From positions 1 through 11,452 of the forward strand of contig JBKDBG010000011.1 of NCBI GenBank assembly GCA_046314755.1: a stretch of DNA of 11,452 nt. Direction: 5' to 3'. Origin of the DNA: UBA6183 sp046314755. Lineage in GTDB: Bacteria > Bacteroidota > Bacteroidia > UKL13-3. A model generated the notes under the pieces. It made no database searches. It saw only the letters and a list, made by a program, of their open reading frames with translations, and was not told where the DNA came from. Shown piece by piece: positions 7,873 to 11,452 of the stretch. The position numbers and the translations under genes are program-made. Numbering within the stretch: position 1 is the first letter of the stretch; each line of letters begins with the position of its first letter.

Positions 7873-9135
7873 TTATGCTTCTTTTTTGTGTCCTGATAAA
7901 CCGTAATAAACTATGTATAAATAACAAATAATCGGCAATATAAATGCAGCTTTTAGGCTGAATGCATCACCTATAATTCCGTAAACAAAAGGTACAATGG
8001 CACCGCCAACAATGGCTGTACATAATATACCGCTGCCTTGATCGGTGTATTTACCTAAGCCATCAACAGCTAACGTAAATATGGTAGCAAACATAAGTGA
8101 GTTCATCAATCCAACCAAAAGTATTGCCCACATGGCTACTTGTCCACTCGATAAAATAGAGGCGATTACCAATAAAGTTGCAACTACTGCATTAAATGCC
8201 AATACTTTACCGGGTTGGAATTTTCTTAATACAATACTGCCTATAAAACGGCCAACCATGGCACCGCCCCAATAATAACTCACGTAATGTCCGGCCTCTT
8301 CGGCTGTAATATTTAAAATATCCGGTTGTTGCAGGTAACTAACAATATGACTTCCAATGGCAACTTCAGCCCCTACATAGCAAAAAATACCAATGGCTCC
8401 AAGTGCTAAATGTCGGTATGATAAAGCACTTCCTTTGTCGGCTAAAGTAGTTTCCGCAGCATGATTATCATGTGTTATTTTGGGTAATTTTAATAATCCG
8501 ATAATCATTGCGATAACAACCAGTGTGCCTCCAATAAATATATACGGAGTTTGCACTGCACTCACATCAATACTGGTTGATTCATTAATTTCTTTTGGCA
8601 GGTTTGCTAATATGAGTACGCTTCCGAAATAGGGTGCAATGGTGGTGCCTACCGAGTTAAATGCTTGGGTTAGGGTTAAGCGAGCAGACGAAGTTTCAGG
8701 ACTTCCAAGCACGGCTACATAAGGATTTCCTGCAACTTGCAACAAGGTGATGCCTGATGCCAAAATGAAGAGCGCTCCTAAAAATAAATTATAAACCTTG
8801 TACTCAGCGGCAGGATAAAATAAAAAACAACCCAAAGCTGCAATGATAAATCCTACAATCATGCCTCCTTTGTATCCTATTTTTTGAATAATGTAACCTG
8901 AAGGAATTGACATGACAAAATAGGCACCGAAAAAGCACAAGTTAATTAAATTGGCTTGCGTGTAATTCAGGTCAAATATTGCTTTAAGATATGGAATAAG
9001 AATATCATTTAAACAAGTAATGAAGCCCATCATAAAAAAGAGAGTCATAAGAGCGTATAGCGCAAGGCCATAATTATTTCCTCCGCCAGATGAAACATTT
9101 CCGTTTGCTGATTGATTAATTACTGTGGATGCCAT
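7873..9135 (-). CDS. FucP/GluP-like sugar MFS transporter
   Basis: This is a 12-helix major facilitator permease of the fucose/glucose-galactose:H+ symporter family, in the cytoplasmic membrane. I start it at the ATG at 9135 (420 residues, beginning MASTV). The frame also opens at 9165, but those ten extra residues would overlap the best promoter match. A polar Gly/Asn-rich N-terminus of about 25 residues precedes helix one. Family motifs include GFITCLNDILIP (37-48), LLQVAGNPYVAVLG (131-144) and LTLTQAFNSVGTTIAP (153-168). D44 aligns with the conserved Asp46 of E. coli FucP, whereas the FucP Glu135 position is Gln133 here. The next gene, 1 nt away, is a GlcNAc-type kinase, so GlcNAc is the likeliest cargo, as for NagP-type members; glucose or another hexose is possible. 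Confidence 0.88.
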   Translation of the reverse strand: MASTVINQSANGNVSSGGGNNYGLALYALMTLFFMMGFITCLNDILIPYLKAIFDLNYTQANLINLCFFGAYFVMSIPSGYIIQKIGYKGGMIVGFIIAALGCFLFYPAAEYKVYNLFLGALFILASGITLLQVAGNPYVAVLGSPETSSARLTLTQAFNSVGTTIAPYFGSVLILANLPKEINESTSIDVSAVQTPYIFIGGTLVVIAMIIGLLKLPKITHDNHAAETTLADKGSALSYRHLALGAIGIFCYVGAEVAIGSHIVSYLQQPDILNITAEEAGHYVSYYWGGAMVGRFIGSIVLRKFQPGKVLAFNAVVATLLVIASILSSGQVAMWAILLVGLMNSLMFATIFTLAVDGLGKYTDQGSGILCTAIVGGAIVPFVYGIIGDAFSLKAAFILPIICYLYIVYYGLSGHKKEA

Positions 9136-9146
9136 TTTAAATTTTA

Positions 9147-9173
9147 ATTGGTGTACAAAATACACTATTATTG
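9147..9173 (+). promoter_or_regulatory. Weak candidate promoter for the amylase-family gene
   Basis: TATTATTG at 9166-9173 matches TAnnTTTG with one mismatch, and ATTG at 9147-9150 is the nearest possible upstream box. The 15-nt spacing is short of the usual 19 or so. The amylase gene must be driven from the short divergent gap or from inside the transporter gene, which is the main reason to list this. Confidence 0.2.
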
Positions 9174-9185
9174 CTACATAACAAG
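9156..9185 (-). promoter_or_regulatory. Candidate -33/-7 promoter for the transporter-kinase operon
   Basis: On the minus strand CTTG (9185-9182) is followed after 19 nt by TATTTTG (9162-9156). This matches the Bacteroidota pattern TTTG, 19 nt, TAnnTTTG apart from one base in the first box and one missing spacer base in the second. The leader to the ATG at 9135 would be about 15 nt. It lies in the 57-bp gap between the divergent starts, so any regulator bound here could touch both genes. Confidence 0.4.
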
Positions 9186-9192
9186 TTTTTAT

Positions 9193-10659
9193 ATGAAAAA
9201 AAATCTATGTATACTTTTCATGAGCCTGTTTTTAGGTGCTCAAACCTTTGCTCAACAAGCACTTCCGGTTTATTACCAAATATTTGTTCGTTCATTTGCC
9301 GATGCTGATGGAGACGGAATAGGTGATATAAAAGGAATTATCAGTAAGCTTGATTATTTGCAAGAGTTAGGTATAAAAGGGTTATGGTTAACACCTGTTC
9401 ATCCAAGTTCAACCTATCATAAATATGATATTAAAGATTACAAATCTATCGACCCTGAATATGGCACCATAGACGACTATAAAATGTTGGTAGCAGAGGC
9501 GCATAAACGTGGCATTAATATATTACTTGATTTGGTGGTAAATCATACCAGCAGCGAACATCCTTGGTTTGAGGAATCAGTGAAAAATCATCCAACATAT
9601 AAAAATTATTATGTGTGGCGTTTCGATACTTTGTCAAACAAAAACTGGTACGGTAATTTGCGTAATCCTCAAGAAAAATATTACGCCTTTTTTTGGGAGC
9701 GTATGCCTGATTTGAATTTCGACAATACCCTTGTTCGTGAAGAAGTGAAACAAATAGGGAAGTATTGGTTAAGCCAGATTGGTGTTGATGGTTTTAGGGT
9801 TGATGCGGCCCAGCATGTTTATGATGCCGATGATATTGAATCGAACAACAGATGGTGGAAAGAATTTGGTGATGCCATGAAATCTGTTAAGCCCAATGTA
9901 TTTATCATTGGCGAAGTTTGGAATAAAGACAGTGTAGTGGCAACGTATTTAAAATCGGGAATGAACTCTTGTTTCAATTTTGACTTATCAAAGTTGATTA
10001 CCTCTGCCGTGCAAGACGGAAAAGACCCGGGCTTGGTGCAACGTTTAAGTACTATTCATCAATTGTACAAAAAAACTGAGCCTTCGTTTGTGGATGCCAT
10101 TTTTATCAGCAACCATGATCAAGATAGATACAGAAGTACTTTTGGCGGTGATGAGTGGAAAACAAAACAAGCGTTTGCTATACTGATGACTTTACCCGGA
10201 ATGCCATTTGTTTACTATGGAGAAGAAATTGGGATGTTAGGTAAATTTCCCGATGAATACAGGAGAGAACCATTTTTGTGGACTGAGAGTAAAAACGACA
10301 ACACATTCTGGGAAATTCCACGTTACAGCAATTCATCCACCGTAAAGCCTTTATCACAACAAATGAGCGAATCCCAGTCGTATTATACTTATTATAAAAA
10401 TATGATTGCGTTCAGAAATAAATATCCGATGCTTAGTAATTCGAGTGTGGTTCCAACAAAGCAAATTGCTACATCTAATGAACTAATTGCGTATGAGTTG
10501 CATTATGATAAACAAAAGGTGTTGGTAATACACAATGTTGGTAAATTGCCTGTTGAATTGGGTAAGCTCGTAAGTAAAAAAGTACTTATGGCCAATAAAT
10601 TAGAAGGGAAAAAATTAGGCGCGAACGGTAGTGTGGTAATTGCCTTAAGCGGATTATAA
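9193..10659 (+). CDS. Secreted GH13 alpha-amylase-family glycoside hydrolase
   Basis: This enzyme should hydrolyse alpha-glucosidic bonds of starch-like or malto-oligosaccharide substrates outside the cytoplasm. I start it at the ATG at 9193 (488 residues) because it opens a clean signal peptide, MKKNLCILFMSLFLGAQTFA with probable cleavage before QQ; the frame also extends upstream to an ATG at 9148, which would put a non-signal tail in front. The GH13 barrel follows: a Ca-binding-type loop DADGDGIGD (37-45), region I DLVVNH (113-118), region II GFRVDAAQH with nucleophile D204, region III IGEVW with acid/base E241, and region IV ISNHDQ with D309. A beta-sandwich C-domain occupies roughly the last 80 residues. 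No lipobox or starch-binding module is seen. Exact specificity (alpha-amylase, alpha-glucosidase, oligo-1,6-glucosidase) cannot be told. It diverges from the sugar transporter operon. Confidence 0.92.
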   Translation: MKKNLCILFMSLFLGAQTFAQQALPVYYQIFVRSFADADGDGIGDIKGIISKLDYLQELGIKGLWLTPVHPSSTYHKYDIKDYKSIDPEYGTIDDYKMLVAEAHKRGINILLDLVVNHTSSEHPWFEESVKNHPTYKNYYVWRFDTLSNKNWYGNLRNPQEKYYAFFWERMPDLNFDNTLVREEVKQIGKYWLSQIGVDGFRVDAAQHVYDADDIESNNRWWKEFGDAMKSVKPNVFIIGEVWNKDSVVATYLKSGMNSCFNFDLSKLITSAVQDGKDPGLVQRLSTIHQLYKKTEPSFVDAIFISNHDQDRYRSTFGGDEWKTKQAFAILMTLPGMPFVYYGEEIGMLGKFPDEYRREPFLWTESKNDNTFWEIPRYSNSSTVKPLSQQMSESQSYYTYYKNMIAFRNKYPMLSNSSVVPTKQIATSNELIAYELHYDKQKVLVIHNVGKLPVELGKLVSKKVLMANKLEGKKLGANGSVVIALSGL

Positions 10660-11452
10660 CGGTTTTTGCAAAACAGCCACGTCTTGAAAGTTTAAACTTT
10701 CTTGGCGTGGTGTTCCTCTCCACCAACCCCAATGAAATTGCTCACGTTGCAGGCCGGCAACTTCAATCATTTCTTCCAATGATTTCTCTTTTAAAGCAAT
10801 ATTCGCATCCTTCACTTTTATATCATGTAAATAAAATGTTTCAAATTGATGAGGAAACTGCATGAGGTGGGGATTTTTTTTCAATAATGATGCAGTGTGT
10901 TCATTCATGATAAAAGCGGTAAATATGCAATAACCACCGGGTTTTAGTACACGTTCAATTTCCTTTAAGTAATGAGCCACTTCCGGTTGTTGCATGTGGG
11001 TGAACACAGAGGTGAGCACTACTAAATCAAACTCGTTTTGTTGATACGGAAAGTTGAAATTAGCGGCTGTTTCTATTGTATTTAAATTGTATAAATCGTT
11101 TCGGAGTGGAACGTAGGTGAATTTAAAATGAGGGTATCTGGAACTGATCTGTTGTGAGCACCACTGAACACCTTCTTCAACCACATCAAATCCTTCATAA
11201 CTGCCTGATTGCAAATACTCGGTTAACGGAATGGCCAACCTGCCAATTCCACTTCCAATATCGAGTACCCGATGGTTAGGTTGGAGATTTGATAGTTGAA
11301 TGCACATCTGCATTAAACTTTTTCCTGAGGCAATAAAATCACCTGAACCGGTATATATCTTACCTTTTGGAGGAACCATTGGGTTACGTTTACCCGTTAG
11401 GTCATCCCATAAATCAATAGGATAATAAACAAACCTGCGAACGGTTCTGCGC
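10654..11452 (-). CDS. Class I SAM-dependent methyltransferase, 5' end beyond the window
   Basis: From the in-frame ATG at 11379 there are 241 residues with a Rossmann methyltransferase fold: motif I VLDIGSGIGR at 38-47, the acidic strand end at YEGFDVV (61-67), FDLVVLTSVFTHM at 117-129, and ERVLKPGGY at 142-150. The frame stays open upstream of that ATG to the right edge, adding 24 residues without a start codon. Those residues look coding: they contain DLWDDLTGKRNP running straight into MVPPKGKIYTGSGDF, the lead-in I associate with this methyltransferase group (DxLTGRRDPLVPP...). So the true start is outside the window and 11379 is probably not the start. The acceptor is unknown; a small molecule, lipid or glycan are all possible. 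It is convergent with the amylase gene and overlaps it by 6 bp. Confidence 0.85.
   Translation of the reverse strand, partial: RRTVRRFVYYPIDLWDDLTGKRNPMVPPKGKIYTGSGDFIASGKSLMQMCIQLSNLQPNHRVLDIGSGIGRLAIPLTEYLQSGSYEGFDVVEEGVQWCSQQISSRYPHFKFTYVPLRNDLYNLNTIETAANFNFPYQQNEFDLVVLTSVFTHMQQPEVAHYLKEIERVLKPGGYCIFTAFIMNEHTASLLKKNPHLMQFPHQFETFYLHDIKVKDANIALKEKSLEEMIEVAGLQREQFHWGWWRGTPRQESLNFQDVAVLQKPL
10677..10710. repeat. Interrupted 34-bp palindrome at the convergent gene ends
   Basis: A perfect 16-bp palindrome, GAAAGTTTAAACTTTC (10686-10701), is flanked at 4 nt on each side by CCACG (10677-10681) and CGTGG (10706-10710), which also pair. It lies 18 nt past the amylase stop, inside the last codons of the methyltransferase gene. 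A second 10-bp palindrome, TTTTGCAAAA, is at 10664-10673. No T-run follows on either strand, so it is not a textbook terminator. It may form the 3' end of the amylase mRNA, bind a dimeric protein, or be chance. Confidence 0.5.

Noticed and set aside
9136..9165. Longer transporter start at 9165 and longer amylase start at 9148
   Set aside because: Both would make the divergent genes overlap and leave no space for promoters. The later starts give a clean signal peptide for the amylase and a normal N-terminus for the transporter.

Overview
The window reads as chromosomal DNA from a member of the Bacteroidota. The lineage call rests on four things: a short NuoG that lacks the molybdopterin-type domain, weak or absent Shine-Dalgarno sequences, candidate promoters of the Bacteroidota -33/-7 type, and a FucP-type sugar transporter paired with a BadF/BadG-type N-acetylglucosamine kinase. 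I cannot fix the genus. There is no sign of an insertion sequence, CRISPR array, tRNA or rRNA.

Positions 1-6778 (minus strand) hold the first part of a respiratory complex I operon. Transcription runs right to left in the order nuoA, nuoB, nuoC, nuoD, nuoE, nuoF, nuoG, nuoH. Gaps are 40 nt or less, and nuoG and nuoH overlap by one base. All eight subunits look intact and carry their expected cofactor ligands. The next gene after nuoH is not nuoI, as the canonical order predicts. It is the 5' end of a ClpP-family protease gene, starting 2 nt after the nuoH stop and cut by the window edge. This is the most unusual arrangement in the window.

Positions 6779-7007 form an intergenic region. It holds a clear intrinsic terminator for the gene upstream, a candidate nuo promoter, and part of a cluster of repeated TTATGCA words.

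Positions 7008-9192 hold a two-gene minus-strand operon: a FucP/GluP-like sugar transporter followed after 1 nt by a predicted N-acetylglucosamine kinase. Together they would import a sugar, probably GlcNAc, and phosphorylate it. A secreted GH13 alpha-amylase-family enzyme is transcribed divergently from a shared gap of 57 bp. The three genes may be one carbohydrate-use locus.

The amylase gene ends tail to tail with a class I SAM-dependent methyltransferase gene on the minus strand, and the two share a 6-bp TTATAA end. The methyltransferase frame stays open to the right edge, so its true start lies outside the window.

Most of the window is ordinary housekeeping and sugar metabolism. I found no convincing undescribed system. 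The points worth a second look are the clpP-like gene inside the nuo operon, the CxxC/CxxC tail of the short NuoG, and a 34-bp interrupted palindrome at the convergent gene ends.
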